Below, piece after piece: positions 7,995-16,436 of a stretch of DNA of 64,000 nucleotides. Position 1 is the stretch's first letter. Every line of letters starts with the position of its first letter. The stretch comes from G965216695 sp965216695. Lineage in GTDB: Bacteria > Pseudomonadota > Gammaproteobacteria > Pseudomonadales > Azotimanducaceae. The DNA lies in the NCBI GenBank assembly GCA_965216695.1, contig OZ244212.1, forward strand, positions 3,100,001 to 3,164,000, read 5' to 3'. Position numbers and translations under genes: made by a program. Below the pieces are notes generated by a model. That model was not told where the DNA came from and made no database searches. It saw only the letters and a program-made list of their open reading frames with translations.

Positions 7995-9761
7995 ATGAAG
8001 CATCCCGTAGCACTCGCGTCTGTGTGGCTGTGGTGGCTGCTCACCACGGGCGTGTCACAAGCGTCTGTTGAAGTAGACATTGAAGGCGTGGACGGCGAAC
8101 TCCGCGACAACGTGAAGGCATTCTTAAGCATTGGGCAGAAGTCGGTTTTCGAGCGTTTCGATCGTGATTTTACCTCCGATAAGGTCCGCTCCGCGCCGGA
8201 GGTCGAGCGATTGCACGAGCGCGCGCACACGGAGATTCAGGATGCATTGCAACCATTCGGCTACTATCGCCCGGAGATCCGCAGCCGCCTCGATTGGATC
8301 GACAATCAATGGCGGGCCGAATATCGGATCGAACGAGGGCCACGGGTCCAGCTCGAGAACGTTACGCTAACGACGACGGGCGACGGCCGAGGTATCGAAG
8401 CGCTGGAGGCCCCGGCGCGAGCGATCCGAAAGCTCGCCGGTAGAGGACTGCACCACGGGCGATACGAAGACGCGAAACGTGCGTTGGCTCAGGCCGCGTA
8501 CCAAGCGGGGTACCTGGATGCGCATTTCGAAGATGCAGAATTGCTGGTGGACCCCGAACGCGGCGCGGCTGACGCCCGCCTGACCTTCAACACCGGCCCC
8601 ATCTATCGGTTTGGTGACGTGACGATCGAACAGGATGTGTTGCGGCCGGACTTTGTCGGCCGCTACCACGACATTGAAACGGGTGATCCGTTCGACACCA
8701 ATCGCCTGATCGAATTGCAGTTGAAACTCAACGCAACCAGCTATTTCGATGGGGTCGAAGTAGACGTACAGCGTGACCTCGCGGTGGACAACAGGATTCC
8801 CGTCGTGGTCCGCACCCAGCCGCGCAACCGTTACCGATACCGGGCGGGTGCGGGATTCGGGACGGATACCGGGCCCCGGGTGCGCGCCGGCATAGAATCG
8901 CGGCGGGTAAATCGCAGGGGGCACACCTATCGTGTGGATGCCCGGGCCTCGGCAATCACGACGGAGCTGCAGGCCGAGTATCACATTCCAATCAAGGACG
9001 TTACGCAGGACCGGTGGCGCATATACACCCGCGCGGAGAAATCGGAGGTGGGTGATGCCGACATCACGCAGTACCTGGTGGGTGCAGCCCGCGAAGACGC
9101 GTGGGGGCCGCTGCGTAGACGGTTGTTCGTGAACGCCGAGCGGGAAAGCTTCGGCTTTGGCGACGAGAGCAAGCGCTCCTCTGCACTGGTATACCCGGGC
9201 ATTGCGCTGTCGTATAGCGCGCTGGACGACGCGCGCTTCGTGCGACGGGGGATCAGCGTTTCGGCATCGGCCTGGGGCGGCATGAGTGAGCTTGGATCGG
9301 AAGTCGACTTTGCCACGGTACGTCTGAATGGCCGCGTCGTGTTGCCGTTGGCCAAACGTATGCGTCTGCTGTCGTCGGTGGACATCGGTCGGGTAACAAC
9401 GAGCCGTTTCCGCGATCTGCCGCCATCGCAACGGTTCTTCGCCGGCGGCGACCGAAGCGTGCGTGGCTATGGCTACCAGTCCATTTCCCCGGAGAATGAA
9501 GATGGCGACGACATTGGCGGTGCGTATCTGACAGCGGGAAGTGTGGAGGTCGACTACCGCGTATCGAATGCGTGGGCGGTCGCCGGGTTTCTCGACGCCG
9601 GGGAAGCCAGCGCGGATTTCCCCACCGATTTCAAGCTGGGGGTAGGTCTGGGTGTGCGCTACCTGTCGCCGGTGGGCATGATCCGCCTGGATCTGGCCCA
9701 TCCCCTCGACGATCCAGACACCGCCGTGCGCCTGCACGTAAGCATAGGCCCGGACCTGTGA
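7995..9761 (+). CDS. tamA: outer membrane assembly protein TamA
   Basis: 588 residues from ATG 7995; the TTG just before it (7992) is a less likely start. A signal peptide (hydrophobic LASVWLWWLLTTG, cleavage near SQAS) is followed by three POTRA-like repeats to about residue 270. An Omp85 beta-barrel follows, including the hallmark FFAGGDRSVRGYGYQS with the RGY-type lid-lock motif and VRYLSPVGMIRLDLA near the end. TamA sits in the outer membrane and, with TamB, inserts a subset of autotransporters and moves phospholipids. The tamB start overlaps the tamA stop by four bases, so the pair is translated together. The C-terminus (VSIGPDL) ends in Leu rather than the usual aromatic residue. Confidence 0.95.
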   Translation: MKHPVALASVWLWWLLTTGVSQASVEVDIEGVDGELRDNVKAFLSIGQKSVFERFDRDFTSDKVRSAPEVERLHERAHTEIQDALQPFGYYRPEIRSRLDWIDNQWRAEYRIERGPRVQLENVTLTTTGDGRGIEALEAPARAIRKLAGRGLHHGRYEDAKRALAQAAYQAGYLDAHFEDAELLVDPERGAADARLTFNTGPIYRFGDVTIEQDVLRPDFVGRYHDIETGDPFDTNRLIELQLKLNATSYFDGVEVDVQRDLAVDNRIPVVVRTQPRNRYRYRAGAGFGTDTGPRVRAGIESRRVNRRGHTYRVDARASAITTELQAEYHIPIKDVTQDRWRIYTRAEKSEVGDADITQYLVGAAREDAWGPLRRRLFVNAERESFGFGDESKRSSALVYPGIALSYSALDDARFVRRGISVSASAWGGMSELGSEVDFATVRLNGRVVLPLAKRMRLLSSVDIGRVTTSRFRDLPPSQRFFAGGDRSVRGYGYQSISPENEDGDDIGGAYLTAGSVEVDYRVSNAWAVAGFLDAGEASADFPTDFKLGVGLGVRYLSPVGMIRLDLAHPLDDPDTAVRLHVSIGPDL

Positions 9762-12700
9762 GGCGCGCGTTTCGCATTGGTTCGTGGATTGTGCTCGCGT
9801 TGTTCGCGATGCCGCTGTGTTTGCTCGCGTGGCTGTTGGGTACGGCACCTGGGGCGAGAACTCTCGCGGCCTGGGTACCGGCCAGTGTCGCGGAGGTTGG
9901 ACGCATAGAAGGCCGCCTCGCCGGGCCGCTGGTGCTGAGAGATCTGCGCATTGACGCGGGTGACTGGCAGGTGACGATCGACCTCCTCGAACTCGACTGG
10001 CAGCCGCTCGAGCTCTGGAACCGGATTCTTCGGGTCAACAGCGTGCGCGCCGAATCCGTTTTGGTAGAGCGCGTACGGGTGTCGGCTGACGATGGCGAAC
10101 CGATGATCCCCCCCGATCTGACGGCGCCGCTGGCGATCGACGTGCGATTGCTGCAAGTGGCTGGGTTGATCGTGGACGACGGAACCAGCCAGCGTGCGGT
10201 GGATAGGATCCGGATGCGAGCCGGTTGGCGCGAACGCACGCTGAAGATCAACGAACTCGCGGCGCGCGCGCCGTGGCTCGACATCGTAGTACAAGCGCAG
10301 GCGCAGACCCGCCCGCCGTACCGGTTGACCTTGGAGGCCGAACACTGGGTTCAGGTGGCCGGCATCGCGCCGATTTCCGGCGAGTTCTCCGTGTCCGGCG
10401 ATACGGAACGCTATGTGGTTACCTCTGTGTTGGCTGCGCCGTACGAATTGCAAGGCACGCTGGCGGTGGGCGATGTTCTGACGGCGCTGACATTATCCGG
10501 TGACATCGCTGCGCAGGTGCCGGCCCTTCGCGCGATCCAGTCGGAGTGGCCGGCGTATGCGTTGGATGCGTCAGCGCGGTTCGACGGGCCGCTCGATGCG
10601 TTGCGCGTTACCGCAGCGGTCGCGTTGCAGGATGGGGATGCGGCGTACCGCAGTGAGATCGATGCGCTGGTGCAGGCTGCCGGTGCGACGCTCTCCAGCG
10701 CGGCGTTGTGGCTTCCCAATCAGCAACAGCCGATCGACGTTACTGGTTCGGTCGACTGGTCTGCCGACACCAGCGCGTCGCTCGAGGCGCGCTGGCAGAA
10801 GCTGATTGTGCCGCTGAACACCGCTTCTGACGTGCAGACGAGCGGCGGCCTGACGTTCAATGGCGGTCCCGAAGCTTACCGCCTAGCCGTGGACGGGGAG
10901 CTGGACTACGAGGGGCAAATCGCGCCGTTAACGCTGATTGCGGAAGGCAACATCGACGGCCTGCGCGTTCAGAATCTGGATGCTGCACTGGCAGACGCGA
11001 GGCTCTCCGGGCAGGCAGACCTGCGCTGGCAACCTGATATCGAGGGCTCCGGCGAGCTGCACGTTACGAACGTAGATCCATCGTTGTTCTGGCCCCATGC
11101 CCGCGGACGGGTAACGTCGAACGTCGTTTTTACCGCAGAGTCCGACGATGAAGCCTGGCGCGTCCGACTCGATACGTTCGACGCATCGGGTGCATTGAAT
11201 GGCGAAAAGCTGGCGCTCGACGCGCGCGCTGAGCTGCGGCCGGATGCGGTGACTATTACGGAGCTGAGGCTTTCGCTGGGTGGTCTGGCACTGTCTGGGG
11301 ACGGCTCGCTGGGCACGCGTTCCGACTTTCGCTGGAACCTGAACGCGCCGGATCTGAGCCTTGTGGGCGGTCTTGCTGGCCAATCGCTTGCGGGTGCGTT
11401 GCGTGGTGAAGGCCGCATCAGCGGGGCGCTGGACGCCCCGAACCTGATTGCCAACGTCACGGCAAACGGTGTACGCGCCGCGGGTACGGAAGTGGACGCG
11501 CTGTCGTTCAATGCCGATTGGGAGATGCGGGGCGACCAGAACACCGACGTGTCGCTGGAGCTGAACGGCGTAAGAGCCGGCGGCCAGGCGTTCGATCGCG
11601 TGCATCTGGATGTCCGCGGATTTTTGCCGGACCACGCCGTGAACGTGGAGGTTCGCGGGCACGAACTGGAGCTGTCGGCGGGCATCGCGGCCGGGTGGTC
11701 CGACGCGGACTCGGGCGCGTGGCGCTTTCGCGTGGATACCTTGGACCTTGAATACGACGCCGACGACGATCCGCTGCCGCCGCAGGCATGGAGTCTGGTC
11801 GCGGCGGCGGAGGGCGTCTGGCAGCCGGACCTGTTGCGTATCGCAGAAATGTGCCTCCGCCAACACCAGGCGGACAGCCAACAGGCGGAGGCTGCGCAGT
11901 TGTGCGGCGCGGTCGAATGGCTGGGCGATTCGGGGGATTCCAACGCACGGGTGAGTCTGGCGGGGCTGGATCTGCGCATCGCTAACCCCTTCCTGCCCGA
12001 CGGTCTACGCGTACGCGGCCGCATAGACGGTTCGGGCCAGTGGGTGTCATCGGGCTCGGCGACGCAGGCGCGCTTTGCGCTCGATGGCCTTGCGGTGGCG
12101 ATGCGCAACGCCGGTGTGTGGCGCGATGCGCTCGTGTTTGAACCGGGGACGATCGCGCTGGACGATGGCGCTGACGGTATTGGAGCGCAGGTGCACTTGC
12201 CGGTCGACGGGGACGGGATCCGAATCGATGCGCTGGCTACCCGTACGGATGGTGACTGGCGGCGGTGGCCGTTGTCCGGCGAGGTCCGTGGCGGCGTGCC
12301 GGATCTGTCCTGGCTGGCCGTCCTCACGGATTCCGTTGGAACGATGCAGGGTGGCTTTTCCAGCCGACTGACGCTTGCGGGTGAGGTGGGCGATCCGCGC
12401 ATTGCGGGGAGCGCCGAGCTCGGTCTGTCGGCGGTGACGGTACCGGATCTGGGGTTGGAGCTCGCCGACGTTACATTGCGGCTGGAGGGCCGGGAACGCG
12501 GCGTGGCAATCACCGGCGGGGTGCAATCCGGCGAGGGCCGGCTGACGCTCGATGGTTCGGCCAACTGGGATCCGGCCAATGGGGTTGCGGCGCAGATCGG
12601 TGTCGAGGGCAGTGATTTCCTCGTGGCCGACACCCGCACGGTGCAGATGAAGGCCGATCCAGACTTTGCGTTGACGTACGCGGGCGACGAACTTTCCGTT

Positions 12701-13537
12701 AAAGGGTCGGTGCACGTGCCGTTTGCAGACATCCGGGTACGCCGGTTACCCCAGGGCGCCGTTACCGTGTCGGCGGACCAGCGGATCGTCGACGAAGCCC
12801 GAGAGGCGCCGTTGCCGCTCAACGTGAATGCGGATATCGCACTGACGCTCGGCGACGATGTGCGCTTCGATGGTCTTGGGCTAACCACCCGCATAGCGGG
12901 GCGGATGCGTGTGCGCGAACGCCCGGATCGTCCGACGTCGGCGACTGGCAGAGTCGATCTGTTGGAAGGCCGTTATGAGGCCTATGGTCAGGACCTGAGT
13001 ATCGAACGGGGCAACATCGTATTCGCCGGAGGGCCGGTGGATGCTCCGGGCCTGGATTTCCGCGCGGTGCGGCAGGCCACGCCGGAAGTGCGCGTAGGCG
13101 TGGACGTGCGAGGTACACTGCAGGAACCGAAGCTCACAACATTTTCCAAGCCCTCCATGTCGCAGTCCGATCAGTTGGCGTATCTGGTGTTGGGTCGGCC
13201 GATGAACCGTGGTACCGAAGAAGAGCAATCGCTGTTGCAGCAGGCAGCGCTGGCGCTCGGCGTGAAAGGTGGCGAACTGTTGACGTCTAAACTGGGTGAC
13301 AACATCGGTGTGGACACGCTGAGCATCGAGACCGCACCGGGTGAAGCCAACGCGCAGGCAGCGCTTGTGATCGGCAAGTACCTGTCTCCGAAACTGTACG
13401 TCAGCTATGGCTACGGGCTGTTCGAACCGCTGTCTACATTGAAGATGGAGTACCAGTTGAGCAAGTTGTGGCGGTTCGTGACGGAGTCCAGCAGCGAAGC
13501 AACCGGCGGTGATATCGAATGGGTGATGGAACGATGA
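9758..13537 (+). CDS. tamB: translocation and assembly module protein TamB
   Basis: About 1259 residues from GTG 9758, which overlaps the tamA stop (GTGA). One N-terminal membrane anchor (WIVLALFAMPLCLLAWLLG) is followed by a very long beta-helical AsmA/DUF490-type region, a hydrophobic groove proposed to shuttle phospholipids across the periplasm. The conserved C-terminal TamB domain is visible: LLEGRYEAYGQDLSIERG, a PGLDFRAVR stretch, QLAYLVLGRPM, and a final YLSPKLYVSYGYGLFEP/EYQLSKLWRF segment that docks on TamA. Length and domain order are normal for the family. It has no obvious partner other than tamA; the next gene begins 121 bases downstream. Confidence 0.95.
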   Translation: MRRAFRIGSWIVLALFAMPLCLLAWLLGTAPGARTLAAWVPASVAEVGRIEGRLAGPLVLRDLRIDAGDWQVTIDLLELDWQPLELWNRILRVNSVRAESVLVERVRVSADDGEPMIPPDLTAPLAIDVRLLQVAGLIVDDGTSQRAVDRIRMRAGWRERTLKINELAARAPWLDIVVQAQAQTRPPYRLTLEAEHWVQVAGIAPISGEFSVSGDTERYVVTSVLAAPYELQGTLAVGDVLTALTLSGDIAAQVPALRAIQSEWPAYALDASARFDGPLDALRVTAAVALQDGDAAYRSEIDALVQAAGATLSSAALWLPNQQQPIDVTGSVDWSADTSASLEARWQKLIVPLNTASDVQTSGGLTFNGGPEAYRLAVDGELDYEGQIAPLTLIAEGNIDGLRVQNLDAALADARLSGQADLRWQPDIEGSGELHVTNVDPSLFWPHARGRVTSNVVFTAESDDEAWRVRLDTFDASGALNGEKLALDARAELRPDAVTITELRLSLGGLALSGDGSLGTRSDFRWNLNAPDLSLVGGLAGQSLAGALRGEGRISGALDAPNLIANVTANGVRAAGTEVDALSFNADWEMRGDQNTDVSLELNGVRAGGQAFDRVHLDVRGFLPDHAVNVEVRGHELELSAGIAAGWSDADSGAWRFRVDTLDLEYDADDDPLPPQAWSLVAAAEGVWQPDLLRIAEMCLRQHQADSQQAEAAQLCGAVEWLGDSGDSNARVSLAGLDLRIANPFLPDGLRVRGRIDGSGQWVSSGSATQARFALDGLAVAMRNAGVWRDALVFEPGTIALDDGADGIGAQVHLPVDGDGIRIDALATRTDGDWRRWPLSGEVRGGVPDLSWLAVLTDSVGTMQGGFSSRLTLAGEVGDPRIAGSAELGLSAVTVPDLGLELADVTLRLEGRERGVAITGGVQSGEGRLTLDGSANWDPANGVAAQIGVEGSDFLVADTRTVQMKADPDFALTYAGDELSVKGSVHVPFADIRVRRLPQGAVTVSADQRIVDEAREAPLPLNVNADIALTLGDDVRFDGLGLTTRIAGRMRVRERPDRPTSATGRVDLLEGRYEAYGQDLSIERGNIVFAGGPVDAPGLDFRAVRQATPEVRVGVDVRGTLQEPKLTTFSKPSMSQSDQLAYLVLGRPMNRGTEEEQSLLQQAALALGVKGGELLTSKLGDNIGVDTLSIETAPGEANAQAALVIGKYLSPKLYVSYGYGLFEPLSTLKMEYQLSKLWRFVTESSSEATGGDIEWVMER

Positions 13538-13658
13538 TCGACTGCGGCGGAGCATCCGTTATGGGTAAAGCGGGGCGTGGTGAGAGCGCTACGCGCCTTG
13601 TCTGGATTGTGGTTCGGCGGTAAGTTCTGAGACAGCATGGCCACCGGTAGGAACACGA

Positions 13659-15830
13659 ATGTCTGAAACCCACACCGCCATCTGCCGTTTCTGCCACTCT
13701 TTCTGCGGCATCAAAGCCGAGATTGAAAACGGGCGCCTGATCAGCGTGCTCGGTGATATCGACAACCCGATGTATCACGGCTACACCTGCATCAAGGGGC
13801 GCGAGTTACCCGAGCAGCACTACAACATGGAGCGCCTGCTGCGTCCGGTCTCGCACAGCGATGGGAACCGGCGCGAGATTTCGTCGGGCGAGTCGCTGGA
13901 CCGAATTGCCGCGAGGCTCGAACATTTGCTCGCGACGTACGGACCGCGGTCGATCGCGCTGTACACGGGCACGTATTCGTTCCCATACCCTGCAGGCACC
14001 ACGATGGCGCATGCGTTCATGGACGCGATCGGGTCGCCGATGCGTTTTACATCCGGTTCCATCGATCAACCCGGCAAACCGATGGCGGTTGCGTTCCACG
14101 GGCGCTGGAACGCGGGGCCACAGCCGTTTGCGGAATCGGATGTATGGCTGCTTGTCGGGGCCAACCCTGTCGTCTCGAAGTGGGGTGGCATACCTCAGTA
14201 CAACCCGGGCAAACGGTTGCACGACGCACTCAAGCGGGGCCTCAAGCTGATTGTCATCGATCCGCGGCGCACGGAGAGCGCGCGTCGCGCGCACCTGCAT
14301 CTGCAGTGCAAGCCCGGGGAAGACCCGACCATCCTTGCGGCGATCGTGCACGTACTGATTCGTGACGCACTCTACGATCGGGACTTCGTGCGTGATGAAG
14401 CGATCGGGTTTGATGCGTTGAAACAGGCGGTCGACCGATTCACGCCGGAATACGCGGCGCACCGCGCAGACGTTCCGGCGGGTCAGATCGTGGAAGCCGC
14501 CCGTACGTTCGCGCAGGCCGCACGGGGCATGACGACCGCAGGCACCGGGCCGAACATGGCGCCGCGCGGCACACTTACCGAATATCTGGTCCTGGTAATC
14601 AACACGCTGTGTGGGCGCTGGATGCGCGCCGGTGAGCCCATGCCGAATCCATTCGTGCTGCGCCCGGAGTGGCGGGGACGTGCGCAGGCGGAACCGAAAC
14701 CTGAAGCCTGGGGTTATGGCGAGCGGTTGCGTGTACGCAATCTCGCGGACAATGCGGCTGGGTTGTCTGCCGCAGCGCTTGCCGACGAGATTCTGCTGGA
14801 CGGGCCCGGCCAGGTGCGCGCGCTCTTCAGCCTCGGCGGCAACCCCGTGGCGGCCTGGCCGGATCAGTTGAAGACAGACGCGGCGATGGACAAACTGGAC
14901 CTGAATGTCGCCCTTGATATCAAATTGAGTGCAACCGCACGACGCGCGCACTACGTGTTGCCGCCGAAGATCGGACTCGAGGTACCGGCCATTACGCTGC
15001 CGAACGAAAACGTGTGGTTTTATGGCGCGTCCACCGGTTTTCCGGAACCCTACGGTATGTATCAGCCCGCACTGACCCGCGTACCGGAGGGCTCCGACCT
15101 GCTCGAAGAGTGGGAGGTGTTTTACGGGCTGGCGCAACGGCTCGGGTTGTCGCTGACGTTTGCCGGCTCGGTCCTCGATATGACGCAACCACCGCAAACG
15201 GACGAGCTGCTGGAGATGCTGTGCGCAGGGTCGCGGATACCGCTCGACGAGGTGAAGCGGTATCCGCACGGACACATCTTCGATGACCCGTCCATCGCCG
15301 TGCTGCCGAAAGCGGAAGATTGCGAAGAACGGTTGGACATCGGACACCCGGAGATGATCGAAGAACTCGACGAGGTGCGTGCCGAGGCGTTCAACGCGCA
15401 TGCAGGGTATGCGGATGAGGACACGTACACACACCGCCTGGTGAGCCGGCGGTTGAACGACGTATACAACTCGTCGGGGCGGGACATTCCGCGCCTGGTG
15501 CGCAACCACCGGTACAACCCCGCGTATATGAATCCGGACGACATCGAAGCGCTGGGGCTCACGGACGGCGACGTGGTGGAGATCAGCTCCGAGCGGGCGA
15601 CGATTCTCGGTGTGGTCGAGAGCGCCGCGGATCTTCGTCCCGGCGTGATCTCGATGGCGCACGCGTTTGGCGATGCACCGAGCCGTGACGACGACCTGTT
15701 CTACATAGGATCGAATACCGGAAGGCTCACCAGCGTGGACGATAAGTTTGACCACCGTACCGGGATGCCGCGTATGAGCGCCATTCCGGTGAATGTACGC
15801 CGCGGCGATCAGGCGCTCGCGTTGCGCTGA
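13659..15830 (+). CDS. molybdopterin-dependent oxidoreductase (DMSO reductase superfamily)
   Basis: 723 residues. An N-terminal [4Fe-4S] motif is complete: Cys9-x2-Cys12-x3-Cys16-x27-Cys44. Bis-MGD binding segments follow (DVWLLVGANPVVSKWGG, LIVIDPRRTESARRAH, ALFSLGGNPVAAWPD), with a C-terminal molybdopterin dinucleotide domain (DGDVVEISSERATILGVVE). The metal-ligand region reads FTSGSIDQPGKP, so Ser134 or Asp136 is the likely ligand and there is no Cys or selenocysteine there. No Tat signal is present, so a cytoplasmic enzyme is likely. No FeS or membrane subunit gene is adjacent, unlike formate dehydrogenases and respiratory reductases. The 121 bases before it show no terminator. The reaction is unknown. 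Confidence 0.88.
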   Translation: MSETHTAICRFCHSFCGIKAEIENGRLISVLGDIDNPMYHGYTCIKGRELPEQHYNMERLLRPVSHSDGNRREISSGESLDRIAARLEHLLATYGPRSIALYTGTYSFPYPAGTTMAHAFMDAIGSPMRFTSGSIDQPGKPMAVAFHGRWNAGPQPFAESDVWLLVGANPVVSKWGGIPQYNPGKRLHDALKRGLKLIVIDPRRTESARRAHLHLQCKPGEDPTILAAIVHVLIRDALYDRDFVRDEAIGFDALKQAVDRFTPEYAAHRADVPAGQIVEAARTFAQAARGMTTAGTGPNMAPRGTLTEYLVLVINTLCGRWMRAGEPMPNPFVLRPEWRGRAQAEPKPEAWGYGERLRVRNLADNAAGLSAAALADEILLDGPGQVRALFSLGGNPVAAWPDQLKTDAAMDKLDLNVALDIKLSATARRAHYVLPPKIGLEVPAITLPNENVWFYGASTGFPEPYGMYQPALTRVPEGSDLLEEWEVFYGLAQRLGLSLTFAGSVLDMTQPPQTDELLEMLCAGSRIPLDEVKRYPHGHIFDDPSIAVLPKAEDCEERLDIGHPEMIEELDEVRAEAFNAHAGYADEDTYTHRLVSRRLNDVYNSSGRDIPRLVRNHRYNPAYMNPDDIEALGLTDGDVVEISSERATILGVVESAADLRPGVISMAHAFGDAPSRDDDLFYIGSNTGRLTSVDDKFDHRTGMPRMSAIPVNVRRGDQALALR

Positions 15831-15946
15831 GCTGACTTGGCATGCGGCAGGGCAAAACGTTGACGCGGCTGAATGTGGGGAACAGACTTCGGGGTCCCAT
15901 TGTTTAACAATTGCGAATGCAAACACGCCGCAGAGGAGGAACTGAC

Positions 15947-16393
15947 ATGGCTGCGAATAGTCCGACAGGGGATTACGTACAGATGGACTCGGTTGATTGG
16001 GTTCCCTTTCCCGAGGGACTGTGCGAAGGACCGATCCGTTGGAAACTGCTGCACGTATCCCCGGAAGCGGGGGCATGGACGGCTATCTTCGACTGCCCGA
16101 AGGGCACGTCGTTTGCCAAGCACATCCATATGGGTCCGGGCGAATATTTTCTGACCAAGGGCCGGATGAACGTGCGCGGGGGTACTGCGGAAGGCGGAGC
16201 AACGGCGGTCGCGCCCGGATACGGGTACGAGGAGTGTAACGCCCAGCATGACCACACCGAGTTCCCGGAAGACAGCGAGTTCTACATGACCTTCCTGGGT
16301 CCGCTGAATTTCATCGACGACGACGGTAACACGATCGCGCTCGTCGGCTGCAAGCAGGTGCTGGACGCCTGGAATGCAGGCGCTAGCGGCTGA
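15947..16393 (+). CDS. cupin-fold protein (dihydroxyacetophenone dioxygenase/ChrR-like)
   Basis: 148 residues from ATG 15947, chosen because GAGGAGGA ends six bases upstream. It is a single cupin: GTSFAKHIHMGPGEYFLTKG supplies the HxH...E metal-binding triad, and DHTEFPEDSEFYMTFLGPLNF forms the second motif region. The pattern resembles cupins annotated as 2,4'-dihydroxyacetophenone or acetylacetone dioxygenases and the ChrR cupin domain, which bind Fe or Zn. It could be a small metal-dependent oxygenase or a binding protein. It follows the molybdoenzyme on the same strand with a 116-base gap. A GC-rich palindrome lies just after its stop. Confidence 0.75.
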   Translation: MAANSPTGDYVQMDSVDWVPFPEGLCEGPIRWKLLHVSPEAGAWTAIFDCPKGTSFAKHIHMGPGEYFLTKGRMNVRGGTAEGGATAVAPGYGYEECNAQHDHTEFPEDSEFYMTFLGPLNFIDDDGNTIALVGCKQVLDAWNAGASG

Positions 16394-16405
16394 GTGAGGG
16401 TTCCG

Positions 16406-16429
16406 GGCGGGCGGCGATCGCCGCCCGCC
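16406..16429. terminator. 24-bp perfect GC palindrome between convergent genes
   Basis: A perfect self-complementary stretch centred on the CGATCG at 16415-16420, with 12-base arms made of G and C around the central AT. It sits between the cupin stop at 16393 and the converging TonB receptor stop at 16437. It would form an extremely stable hairpin in transcripts from either side. No T-run follows on either strand, so it is not a canonical intrinsic terminator; a Rho-assisted stop, RNA 3'-end protection or a protein site are alternatives. Confidence 0.5.
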
Positions 16430-16436
16430 GCCCGGC

